The position numbers were made by a program, and so were the translations under genes. This document shows, one piece after another, positions 17,750 through 24,897 of a stretch of 64,000 nt of DNA (the stretch's first letter is position 1; every line of letters starts with the position of its first letter). Under the pieces are notes generated by a model that worked only from the letters and a program-made list of their open reading frames with translations, had not been told where the DNA came from and searched no databases. The DNA lies in contig CAZOUM010000001.1 in the NCBI GenBank assembly GCA_964582985.1, forward strand, positions 48,510 through 112,509, given 5' to 3'. This DNA is from CAZQYB01 sp964582985 (lineage in GTDB: Bacteria; Planctomycetota; Phycisphaerae; Sedimentisphaerales; Anaerobacaceae).

Positions 17750-19171
17750 ATGAAAGAATTTTTGATAGAAGACCTGGCCAAAATAATAAGTGCACGTCTC
17801 GAACAGGATGCAAGTCCTTGGGCCCAAGGTCACGAGCCACGAGTTACGAGTCACGCCCCTTGTTTCACCGGCGTAAGTACTGACTCGCGAACCACCCAGC
17901 CGGGCGATTGCTTTTTTGCCATCGACGGCGAAATTTTCGACGGACACAATTACATAGCCGATGCTTTTACCAAAGGTGCTGTCTGTGCCGTCGTCAGTAA
18001 AGATACCCAATTTACGGGCGGTGCCCTGCTAAAAGTTCCGGATACGATAAGAGCTCTTGGGGATTTGGCGCGCGAGTACCGTCGGCAGGCCAACTTTAAA
18101 GTCGTCGCAATAACCGGCTCGGTCGGCAAAACAACGACAAGGCAAATTGTTTATCACGTCCTAAGTCAGCACTTCCGCGTTGTTCAGGCCCCGAAGAATT
18201 TCAATAACAATATCGGCCTGCCTTTGACGCTGCTTGGTGCCGACCCCGAGCACGAAATTGTTATCGCCGAGCTTGGCAGCAATTACCCCGGCGAGATTGC
18301 TTATTTGACCCGAATTGCTGAGCCTAACATCGCTGTTGTCACCAACGTCTATTCGGCCCATCTGGCTGGCCTCCGCGACCTTGAAACGATAATCCAGGAA
18401 AAATTGTCCATATCCGAGGGGCTGCGGAGCGGCGGTATTCTGATAATCAACGGCTGTCTTGACCGCCTGGTTGGCGCCTGCCGGACCAGGAACACTGCTT
18501 TCATAACCTTCGGCGACTCAGATAGATGCGACATAAAGGCGCAAAACATCACTTATGAACGTTTTGGCAGCCGGTTGACTATCTATCGCGCTGAGGTATC
18601 CCTGCCATTGCCCGGCCGAGGTAATGTCGAAAATGCCCTCGCCGCCTGGGCCGTTTGCAGTTGCTTTAGAATAAACATCGAAGATTTTGCTCACGCCCTG
18701 AAGACGATGCCGGCAATTCCTATGCGCACTGAACTGCTGCATATCGGGAAGCTGACCCTGCTAAACGATTCTTACAATGCAAATCCGGCTTCAATGAAAA
18801 ATGCGTTGGATATACTGGCAAACATTGGCTCATTTGAAAACCGCCGATTGGTTTTTATCTGTGGCGATATGGCTGAGCTCGGACCGCAAAGCCAGGATTT
18901 CCACGCTGAGTTAGGTGCCTCCGTCGCCCAAGCAAAAGTTCAGCTTCTCATTGCTGCAGGCGAATTTGCGCAGGTTACCGCCGAGGCTGCGAAAAGGACT
19001 GCCAGACACGATTTACAGGCAGAATGTTTCAAGGATACCGCTTCTGTCTGTAATAACCTGCAAAAATTCATAAAAGAGGACGATATAATATTAGTTAAGG
19101 GCTCGCGCGTCGCTCGGCTTGAAATGGCCGTCGAAAAGCTAAGGCAGCTTTTCTCGTCGGATGTGAATTGA
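17750..19171 (+). CDS. murF: UDP-MurNAc-pentapeptide synthetase MurF
   Basis: Ligates D-Ala-D-Ala to the UDP-MurNAc-tripeptide. Diagnostic segments are VSTDSRTTQPGDCFFAIDGE (UDP-binding domain), ITGSVGKTTTRQIV (ATP loop), FNNNIGLPLTLLGA, ELGSNYPGEIAYLTRIAEP and NDSYNANPASMKNALDIL, the last being highly specific for MurF. ATG at 17750 lies 5 bases after the murE stop; an in-frame GTG at 17732 overlaps murE but its AGGAG is too close to be used, so the ATG is preferred with moderate certainty. Near residue 24 the sequence HEPRVTSHAP is encoded by a CACGAG-type repeat at 17831-17855, absent in ordinary MurF. Translationally linked to murE; mraY follows after 37 bases. Confidence 0.96.
   Translation: MKEFLIEDLAKIISARLEQDASPWAQGHEPRVTSHAPCFTGVSTDSRTTQPGDCFFAIDGEIFDGHNYIADAFTKGAVCAVVSKDTQFTGGALLKVPDTIRALGDLAREYRRQANFKVVAITGSVGKTTTRQIVYHVLSQHFRVVQAPKNFNNNIGLPLTLLGADPEHEIVIAELGSNYPGEIAYLTRIAEPNIAVVTNVYSAHLAGLRDLETIIQEKLSISEGLRSGGILIINGCLDRLVGACRTRNTAFITFGDSDRCDIKAQNITYERFGSRLTIYRAEVSLPLPGRGNVENALAAWAVCSCFRINIEDFAHALKTMPAIPMRTELLHIGKLTLLNDSYNANPASMKNALDILANIGSFENRRLVFICGDMAELGPQSQDFHAELGASVAQAKVQLLIAAGEFAQVTAEAAKRTARHDLQAECFKDTASVCNNLQKFIKEDDIILVKGSRVARLEMAVEKLRQLFSSDVN
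17831..17855 (+). repeat. In-frame short repeat inside murF
   Basis: Three imperfect copies of the unit CACGAGxxACGAG, read as HEPRVTSHA in MurF. Same unit type (ACGAG/CGAG) as the repeat inside murE about 280 bases upstream. Confidence 0.65.
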
Positions 19172-19208
19172 ACTGCAAATAACGCGTCAAAAGGCCAAGA
19201 GATACGAA

Positions 19209-20348
19209 ATGATATATCATCTGTTATGGCATTTGCGTAACGTATTCACCCACAAGCTTGGTTTCTACGCTTACCAGGATGTGATGTTTCGTTCCGTGTC
19301 GGCGGCGCTAACGAGCTTGGTGATTGCTCTTTTGATTGGTCCCAAGATTATTCGTTGGCTGATGCGAAAAAAAATCGGCGACCGGCCGGAGTTCCACCAC
19401 GCCGCCTTGAATGAATTGACCAAAGAAAAGGCCAATACGCCCACGATGGGCGGCCTTATTATTATCCTTGCGAGCCTAACAACCACCCTGCTATGGGCAA
19501 AATTGAACAATCCTTTCGTTCGAAAGGCTATCGTTTTAGTGATATGGTTTGGTTGTCTCGGAGGTGTTGATGACTGGCTCAAACTCACCAGCAGTATTCG
19601 ACACCGCACGAGAAACGGACTGAAACCCTGGGAAAAACTCATCTTTCAGATCGGCGGAGCCGTCTTGATTGCCTCGTTTTTATACGCCGATTTTGTCAAC
19701 ATAACGGATGGTAGACTGTTCTGGCTGCCCTTCTGTAGAAAAGGCCTGCCGTTAGCTCCCTGGCTGTTTGTGCTGATAGCCATTTTTTATATCTCGGCCA
19801 CCAGCAACGCCGTCAACCTCACCGACGGTATGGACGGCTTGGCGGCCGGCTGCGTGGGAATGGTTAGCTTGGTCCTGGCTGTGCTTTGTTATGTTGCTTC
19901 TGAGACGATGGCACGAACGATTCGTGTCACCTGGGCTATGTATCTTCTGTTGCCACATATACCGGAGGCCGGCGAGCTAAGCATCTTTTATTCAGCAATT
20001 TTAGGTGCGGTGCTCGGCTTCTTATGGTTCAACTGCCACCCCGCTCAGACTTTTATGGGGGATGTCGGTTCGCAGCCATTGGGAGCGGCGATGGGTTATG
20101 GCGCACTGGTTACAAGAAATGAAATCCTGCTTTTTGTTATTGGCGGAGTGTTTGTTCTCGAGTTGTTCAGTGTGGTTCTACAGGTTGGCTATTTCAGGTA
20201 TACGGGCGGTAAGCGTCTCTTCCGATGTGCTCCTATTCACCACCATTTCCACCTGGCCGGCTGGAGCGAGCCGCAGGTGGTAGTTCGTTTTTGGCTCCTG
20301 GCCGCCGCCTTTGCTGCACTTGCCTTCGCCACACTCAAAATCCGCTAA
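19209..20348 (+). CDS. mraY: Phospho-MurNAc-pentapeptide translocase MraY
   Basis: Inner-membrane enzyme that transfers phospho-MurNAc-pentapeptide to undecaprenyl phosphate (lipid I synthesis). 379 residues with about ten hydrophobic segments. Family hallmarks: KANTPTMGGLIIILA near residue 76, GGVDDWLKL near 118 with the Asp-Asp pair, NAVNLTDGMDGLAAG near 199 with the catalytic Asp residues, FMGDVGSQPLGAAMG near 279, and APIHHHFHLAGW near 338 with the triple-His motif. Third gene of the murE-murF-mraY group. The usual next genes (murD, ftsW, murG, murC) do not follow; instead a minus-strand gene faces it, so the cell-wall cluster is split in this genome. Confidence 0.97.
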   Translation: MIYHLLWHLRNVFTHKLGFYAYQDVMFRSVSAALTSLVIALLIGPKIIRWLMRKKIGDRPEFHHAALNELTKEKANTPTMGGLIIILASLTTTLLWAKLNNPFVRKAIVLVIWFGCLGGVDDWLKLTSSIRHRTRNGLKPWEKLIFQIGGAVLIASFLYADFVNITDGRLFWLPFCRKGLPLAPWLFVLIAIFYISATSNAVNLTDGMDGLAAGCVGMVSLVLAVLCYVASETMARTIRVTWAMYLLLPHIPEAGELSIFYSAILGAVLGFLWFNCHPAQTFMGDVGSQPLGAAMGYGALVTRNEILLFVIGGVFVLELFSVVLQVGYFRYTGGKRLFRCAPIHHHFHLAGWSEPQVVVRFWLLAAAFAALAFATLKIR

Positions 20349-20349
20349 T

Positions 20350-20372
20350 CCCGCCCCTGCCGCAGGGGCGGG
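20350..20372 (+). terminator. GC-rich hairpin after mraY
   Basis: Perfect 10-bp stem CCCGCCCCTG (20350-20359) with CAGGGGCGGG (20363-20372) around a 3-base loop, starting 2 bases after the mraY stop. No T-run follows, so it is either a factor-assisted terminator or a 3'-end stabilising hairpin. Confidence 0.5.
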
Positions 20373-20397
20373 GCTAATCAAAATCGACATCCATTGT

Positions 20398-20688
20398 TCA
20401 TTCTTCGTGATGTTCCTCGATACGAATGTGAACGTTTTCCCTATGTGCGTCTGAGTCGCTGGAACTGAATTTGTCTAATCTTCTTTGGACCAGAAAGATT
20501 TTGACGGCGGTAATACCGCAGCCGATGCCTGCAACAAAAAATACTATCGCAGCAAGCGTTGCAAAAAACCTTGGCAGAGCATAAATCAATAACGCGAAGC
20601 CAATCAGCAGCAGCCCCAAAATGAATATCCCTGCCGCAGCGGCCCTCGATACTTGAGATATGGCGTTCGTGTAAAAGCGAAAACTCAT
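20398..20688 (-). CDS. Small two-helix membrane protein
   Basis: 96 residues with two hydrophobic segments (about residues 16-38 and 44-66) joined by a short turn, and a charged, acidic/His-rich tail (IRIEEHHEE). No family was recognised. The segment order and short loop suggest an inner-membrane protein with both ends in the cytoplasm. The ATG at 20688 has an AAGGAACTCCG purine stretch upstream on the minus strand. It lies downstream of groEL but beyond the groEL terminator at 20711-20744, so it probably has its own promoter. The protein resembles a small membrane modulator only in layout; function unknown. Confidence 0.65.
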   Translation of the reverse strand: MSFRFYTNAISQVSRAAAAGIFILGLLLIGFALLIYALPRFFATLAAIVFFVAGIGCGITAVKIFLVQRRLDKFSSSDSDAHRENVHIRIEEHHEE

Positions 20689-20710
20689 TCGGAGTTCCTT
20701 AGTTCAGTTG

Positions 20711-20744
20711 AGAAAGAAGTCGGGTTCCAAACGGAACCCGACTT
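20711..20744 (-). terminator. Rho-independent terminator of the groESL operon
   Basis: Perfect 12-bp stem AAGTCGGGTTCC (20717-20728) with GGAACCCGACTT (20733-20744), four-base loop. On the minus strand it is followed by TCTTTCTC, a partial U-tract. It sits 12 bases after the groEL stop codon. Confidence 0.85.
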
Positions 20745-20755
20745 ATCTTTGTCCG

Positions 20756-22378
20756 TTAATACATTCCACCTCCCGGCGGAGCCGGCGGCGTTTCTTTCTT
20801 TTCAGGAATCTCACTGACTATTGCATCGGTCGTTAGCAGCAGCGAAGCAATCGAGGCGCCGTTCTGGAGCGCAATCCTTTCGACCTTCGTCGGCACAATC
20901 ACGCCGAACTTGACCATATCGCCATACTCCTTGCGCATCGCATCATAACCGAAATTCCTCTCCTTGCTTTCAATAACTTTTTGGGCCACAATCGAACCGT
21001 CCAACCCTGCGTTTTCAGCGATTTGTTTAATCGGTGCCACAACTGCCCTGCGTACGATGTCAACGCCGATTTTCTCATCTCCACCGGCCTTGACCTTATC
21101 TAATGCCGGCAGCGCTCTAAGCATCGGCACCCCACCCCCCGGCAGGATACCTTCCTCAACCGCTGCCCGGCAGGCGTGTAGTGCGTCCTCAACACGCGCT
21201 TTCTTTTCTTTCATTTCCGACTCCGTTGCGGCTCCAACATTGATTTGGGCCACACCGCCGGCCAGCTTGGCTAATCTCTCTTGCAGTTTCTCAATGTCAT
21301 AGTCGCTTGTAGATTTATCAATCTCGTTTTTGATCTGCTCGATTCTACCTTTGATGGCTTCGGTACCGCCTCCCCCTTCGATAATGGTGGTGGTGTCCTT
21401 GTCGATGGTAACTCGTTTTGCCCTGCCCAGTTGCGTCAGTTCGATATTCTCCAATTGCAAACCAAGGTCCTCAAAAATAGCTTCGCCGCCGGTCAAAGTG
21501 GCAATGTCGCTGAGCATTGCCTTTCGCCTGTCGCCGAACCCAGGCGCCTTCACAGCAGCCGCCTGCAGCACCCCCCGCAGTTTGTTGACAACCAGCGTTG
21601 CTAACGCCTCACCCTCAACATCCTCAGCGATAACTAACAGGGGCCTGCCCTGCTTGGCGACCTTCTCAAGCAGCGGAACAAGCGATTTCACCGAGCTTAT
21701 TTTCTTTTCATGCACGAGGATGTATGGTTTCTCCAGCACGACCGTCATATTTTCGAGGTTGTTAATAAAATGCGGGCTAAGGTACCCTTTGTCAAACTGC
21801 ATACCTTCTACTAACTCAACTGTTGTCTCCAATGATTGCCCTTCTTCGACGGTGATGACACCATCTTTGCCGACCTTGTCCATCGCCTCGGTTAATTTCT
21901 TGCCGATTTCGACGTCCTGGTTCGCCGAACAGGTCGCCACCTGTTCAATTTGTTTGCTTGACTCAACCGGTGTGCTCATCTTTTGCAGTTCGTCAACCAT
22001 TGCATCCACCGCCTTGTCGATTCCGCGTTTTACCTGCATTGCATTGGCCCCGGCCGTGATGTTCTTCAAACCTTCATCAAAAATGCTCTCAGCCAGGATT
22101 GTCGCCGTGGTCGTGCCGTCACCCGCCACGCTCGATGTCTTACTTGCCACCTCCTTGACCATCTGAGCGCCCATATTCTCGTAGGACTCTTCCAGCTCAA
22201 TTTCTTTGGCCACCGTTACGCCGTCTTTAGTAACGGTCGGTGAACCAAACGATTTTTCCAGAACCACATTTCTGCCACACGGGCCTAACGTGATTTTAAC
22301 CGCCTTTGCAAGTTTCTTTACGCCTTCGCGAATAGCCGCCCGGGCCTCAGTACCAAAAGCTATCTTTTTAGCTGCCAT
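20756..22378 (-). CDS. groL: Chaperonin GroEL (Hsp60)
   Basis: 540 residues, standard length, of the cytoplasmic group I chaperonin large subunit. Typical stretches include LGPCGRNVVLEKSFGSPTVT (ATP site, residues 32-51), VAGDGTTTATILAE with the catalytic Asp, GYLSPHFINN, VKAPGFGDRRKAMLSDIA and the Gly-Gly-Met-type tail PPAPPGGGMY. It is preceded by groES on the same strand with 127 bases between them; that spacer contains a dispersed repeat with AATCTGTG units (22461-22490). CIRCE-type operators (TTAGCACTC-GAGTGCTAA) were looked for upstream of groES and not found, so control by HrcA is not supported here. Confidence 0.99.
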   Translation of the reverse strand: MAAKKIAFGTEARAAIREGVKKLAKAVKITLGPCGRNVVLEKSFGSPTVTKDGVTVAKEIELEESYENMGAQMVKEVASKTSSVAGDGTTTATILAESIFDEGLKNITAGANAMQVKRGIDKAVDAMVDELQKMSTPVESSKQIEQVATCSANQDVEIGKKLTEAMDKVGKDGVITVEEGQSLETTVELVEGMQFDKGYLSPHFINNLENMTVVLEKPYILVHEKKISSVKSLVPLLEKVAKQGRPLLVIAEDVEGEALATLVVNKLRGVLQAAAVKAPGFGDRRKAMLSDIATLTGGEAIFEDLGLQLENIELTQLGRAKRVTIDKDTTTIIEGGGGTEAIKGRIEQIKNEIDKSTSDYDIEKLQERLAKLAGGVAQINVGAATESEMKEKKARVEDALHACRAAVEEGILPGGGVPMLRALPALDKVKAGGDEKIGVDIVRRAVVAPIKQIAENAGLDGSIVAQKVIESKERNFGYDAMRKEYGDMVKFGVIVPTKVERIALQNGASIASLLLTTDAIVSEIPEKKETPPAPPGGGMY

Positions 22379-22460
22379 ATCTTTCTTTCTCCTTTTGCTC
22401 TTAATCCTTCGCCACTGATTTCACTGATTCTGATTTTTAGTTTTTTGACCTTTTTCATTT

Positions 22461-22490
22461 AATCTGTATTTATCTGTGTAATCTGTGGCT
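22461..22490. repeat. Dispersed AATCTGTG repeat, copy 1
   Basis: Spacer between groES and groEL contains AATCTGTATTTATCTGTGTA followed by ATCTGTGGCT, built from three AATCTGTG-like units of 9-11 bases. Related copies occur at 63318-63358 and 63561-63585 in this window, so this is an interspersed repeat and not groESL-specific. Confidence 0.7.
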
Positions 22491-22505
22491 GATTATTTTC
22501 CCCTT

Positions 22506-22796
22506 TTACTTTTCAATTACCGCCATAATATCTGACTCGTCCATAATCAGGTAGTCTTTTCCGTCTATCTTTACGTCCGTCCCTGCATAGCTGGTGAAAA
22601 GCACTACATCACCCTTTTTGACCTGCATTTTCTTTCGCGTTCCATCGTCGAGCAATTTGCCCTCGCCAACGCTGACTATTTTTCCTCTTTGCGGTTTCTC
22701 CTTGGCGCTGTCCGGCAGAACTATGCCGCCGGCCGTCTTATTTTCCGCTTCGAGACGCTGCACAAGTACCTTATCTGCCAATGGTCGAATCTTCAT
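22506..22796 (-). CDS. groS: Co-chaperonin GroES (Hsp10)
   Basis: 96-residue lid subunit of the chaperonin. It begins MKIRPLADKVLVQRLEAENK, has the mobile loop AENKTAGGIVLPDSAKEKP, and the conserved GKIVSVGEGKLLDDGT and VKKGDVVLFTSYAGTDVKID segments. Located upstream of groEL as in most bacteria. A purine-rich AAAGGAGTAAGAGCAAG ribosome binding site precedes the ATG on the minus strand. The receiver-domain gene at 22869-23276 lies 72 bases upstream in the same direction. Confidence 0.98.
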   Translation of the reverse strand: MKIRPLADKVLVQRLEAENKTAGGIVLPDSAKEKPQRGKIVSVGEGKLLDDGTRKKMQVKKGDVVLFTSYAGTDVKIDGKDYLIMDESDIMAVIEK

Positions 22797-22868
22797 CTTG
22801 CTCTTACTCCTTTCAAAAAACTTCTTCTCTTTTGCTCACTTCATCCGCTATTGCAAAAACTGCCGCTG

Positions 22869-23276
22869 CTACGCAAAAATATCACTATTGTATTTTTTTA
22901 TGAACAGCCTATTTAACAGTTCTCGCAGGATACTCATATCAACCGGCTTGTCAATAACGCCGAAAACATCTAATTGCAGTGCCTTACCGAGCACCGCTTC
23001 GCTTACTTCGCTTGTCAGCAGAATACACGGCAGCAGCGGGTAGCTCATTCGAATAATCTTTATCGTCGCCAGACCGCCGGCTTCAGAATCCATATCCACA
23101 ATTGTGGTATGAATTCGCCTTCGCTCGATGACATTCACAAATTCGTCTGAACGCTCAGCCACCAGCAGGTTGACGCTTCTCGGCTCAAATATATCCTGCA
23201 GAGCCGTCGGCCAGGCCCAGTTAGCCCCGCTGGCCAGAACATTGACCTCATCGAGTTTTGAGAAATTGAAAATCAT
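22869..23276 (-). CDS. CheY-like receiver-domain protein upstream of groES
   Basis: 135-residue single-domain protein. The end of strand 3 reads TTIVDMDSE (Asp61/Asp63), strand 4 ILLTSE (Thr/Ser 88-89) and strand 5 VFGVIDKPVD (Lys110), which is the set of positions used for phosphorylation and signalling in receiver domains. The N-terminal acidic cluster normally found at the end of strand 1 is replaced by NLLVAERSD, so only one acidic residue remains there and the domain may be degenerate. There is no output domain. It is in the same direction and closely upstream of groES-groEL and may be co-transcribed with them, an unusual partner. No sensor kinase is nearby. Confidence 0.75.
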   Translation of the reverse strand: MIFNFSKLDEVNVLASGANWAWPTALQDIFEPRSVNLLVAERSDEFVNVIERRRIHTTIVDMDSEAGGLATIKIIRMSYPLLPCILLTSEVSEAVLGKALQLDVFGVIDKPVDMSILRELLNRLFIKKYNSDIFA

Positions 23277-23366
23277 ATTCTAAATAATCTAATCAAGGTG
23301 TGCAAGTATTATGCCAAGTACTCCATCGGCACACTTTATTTGTTCAAGTCTTTGTTTCGTATACTG

Positions 23367-23643
23367 TTACAACACGAGGCTCAACTCGCCCCCATCTGGC
23401 AAAATTACAGGCACACCAAATTCCCCTGCCAACTCGGCAGGCCCTACATCCCTTAGCCCTCGCTGGCCCGGCGACGCAACACGCAAAGCACGTCCCTGCC
23501 AAGCGCAATCTATCTTTTTGCTCTGATTTGGGCGGTTGCTCTGGAGTACGAGATACTGTTCGATTTAGTCGGCCGCAGAGAAAATAGGTGCCCGCAGCAA
23601 TCCCAATTCCACCAAATATCTCTCTTCTCGTAAACCTTCTAAT
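23367..23643 (-). pseudogene. Frameshifted Tat-signal ORF
   Basis: On the minus strand the frame from 23643 reads a Tat-like signal (RRFTRREIFGGIGIAAGTYF) followed by CGRLNRTVSRTPEQPPKSEQ. The frame then breaks at the homopolymer CAAAAAG (23514-23520). One base fewer would continue into IDCAWQGRALRVASPGQRGL and a normal-looking tail ending at a TAA at 23367. No ATG, GTG or TTG lies in frame before the Tat signal; a TTAGGAGC ribosome binding site is present 7 bases before an ATT codon. It is either a decayed gene or an intact gene with a sequencing error in the A-run and a rare start codon. Not recognised as a known family. Confidence 0.5.
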
Positions 23644-24084
23644 CTTCGAAGCTCCTAATTAGACGGCTCGCCTGTTGCTCAGAGGATACCCATAACTCGG
23701 ATTACCGTCTACACCCTTTCTCCGACATGTTTTCGAATTTGACACGCCGAATAGCAAGCGCCTTTGATGTGCCGAACCACAGCTCTCACTTCATTAAGCC
23801 TTGTCAACCTCTGGCTTTACAGCTAACACCCCAGTCAGCAGGGCAGAGCCAGACCGCCACTGCCCGGCCCCCTACGCAAGTATGCATCCAAGACGGCTCA
23901 GCCTGAAAACAATCAACCACCAGCTAAATTTATTTTTACAATCTGCAAAAATTTTACTTGCAAAGGTTCTTTTGGCGTGGCAAAATCACACCGAATGAGT
24001 TTCTCTGAGCGTAGACCAAAGTCAAACTGTAACGTCGGCTAAAGCAGACTAGGGTTCAAGTTGTCAAGACCTTGGGGGCGAGAA
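23644..24084. other. Intergenic stretch without a convincing gene
   Basis: About 440 bases between the frameshifted ORF and the TPR lipoprotein. A 32-codon minus-strand frame (23709-23807, possible TTG start) reads RLNEVRAVVRHIKG and two Cys residues, but it lacks a good ribosome binding site. No tRNA fold or CRISPR structure was found. The last 150 bases are A+T-rich and should hold the promoter of the TPR gene. Confidence 0.4.
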
Positions 24085-24774
24085 ATGATTCGCAAAACGC
24101 AATTTGTTGGCTTGGCTCTCCTAATTTGCACCTTGCTACTCCACGGCTGTGGCAAACCCTCTAAAGGTGATGAAGTTGCAAAAACTCCAGCCGAACGGAA
24201 AAAAGCCAAACTCCTCAAAAAAATTGACCGCAAATTTGAGAATCCACAGGCACATTTCGAACTGGGCGAATTGTATCAAGCTGATGGACTGTGGGCTCAG
24301 GCTGAGAACGAGTATAAAACCGCCGTGCACTTCGACCCGGTTCACTGGCAAGCCCAGGCAGCGAGGATAAGGGTACTAACCGAGCTGGATGACCAAACTA
24401 AGGCCGAACTCTTAGCCGACGAGTATATTAGCCAGGCATCCAATAGGGCAGCCAGCTCGCTAACGCTCGGACTGGCCTTTCAGAAACAGCAACTCGACGA
24501 ATACGCATTGACCTGCTACCAGCAGGCACTGCGTCTGGCGCCAACCTCAGCCAAAATCAACAGGCAGATAGGCTATTATTATCTGAGCAAAAACGACAGG
24601 GATCGCGCCAAGGACTATTTGATGCGCAGTTTCCATCTTGACCCGATGCAGCCTGAGGTGTCCCACGAACTCGGCAGACTTTTGGTGGACGTGGATATAC
24701 CGCGAAAAACACAGAAGCGCACGAAAAAGCTGGACAAAATTGTCGAGCGGTCCGACAAAAATATGAATCCATAA
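24085..24774 (+). CDS. TPR-repeat lipoprotein
   Basis: 229 residues from the ATG at 24085 (a TTG at 24061 is also in frame but gives a poor signal peptide). Signal sequence MIRKTQFVGLALLICTLLLHGC ends in a lipobox with Cys at residue 22. Then several tetratricopeptide units: PQAHFELGELYQADGLWAQA (about 55-75), HFDPVHWQAQAARIRVLTEL, AASSLTLGLAFQKQQLDEYA, and SAKINRQIGYYYLSKNDRDR followed by the classical LDPMQPEVSHELGRL. TPR units bind partner proteins; many lipoproteins of this type assemble outer-membrane or secretion complexes. The C-terminus is strongly basic. No partner gene in the neighbourhood can be assigned. A terminator follows. Confidence 0.87.
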   Translation: MIRKTQFVGLALLICTLLLHGCGKPSKGDEVAKTPAERKKAKLLKKIDRKFENPQAHFELGELYQADGLWAQAENEYKTAVHFDPVHWQAQAARIRVLTELDDQTKAELLADEYISQASNRAASSLTLGLAFQKQQLDEYALTCYQQALRLAPTSAKINRQIGYYYLSKNDRDRAKDYLMRSFHLDPMQPEVSHELGRLLVDVDIPRKTQKRTKKLDKIVERSDKNMNP

Positions 24775-24799
24775 AATGCGCGCATGGATTTTTCTATGG

Positions 24800-24836
24800 C
24801 CCTGTGGTGAACGGATGCACTGCGGGGTCTTTTTTA
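24800..24836 (+). terminator. Rho-independent terminator of the TPR gene
   Basis: CCCTGTGGTG (24800-24809) pairs with CACTGCGGGG (24818-24827) including G-U pairs, eight-base loop, followed by TCTTTTTTATT. It is 25 bases after the TPR gene stop. Confidence 0.75.
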
Positions 24837-24897
24837 TTGGTGGATTGTTTGTCCTAATTTGCGCCAGCCGCTCTTGAAAGCAATCAGCATTATGCGG

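Noticed and set aside
17545..17855. Possible CRISPR-like repeats in murE/murF
   Set aside because: Units are 9-13 bases with no regular spacers and lie within coding frames.
21330..22166. 278-codon open frame antisense to groEL
   Set aside because: Known kind of shadow of groEL codon usage; the minus frame encodes an unmistakable GroEL.
22797..22868. CIRCE operator expected upstream of groES
   Set aside because: No TTAGCACTC or GAGTGCTAA sequence is present in the 72-base gap or the promoter-proximal region.
23277..23304. TTGCAC-17-TAGAAT promoter before the receiver gene
   Set aside because: The -10 box would touch the start codon and place the transcript start inside the gene.
23709..23807. 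32-codon minus frame with RLNEVRAVVRHIKG and two Cys
   Set aside because: Only a TTG start with a purine tract directly adjacent, no spacing for a ribosome binding site and no recognised family; kept as a remark only.
24050..24062. GGGTTCAAG resembling a tRNA T-arm
   Set aside because: No acceptor stem, anticodon arm or D-arm could be paired around it.
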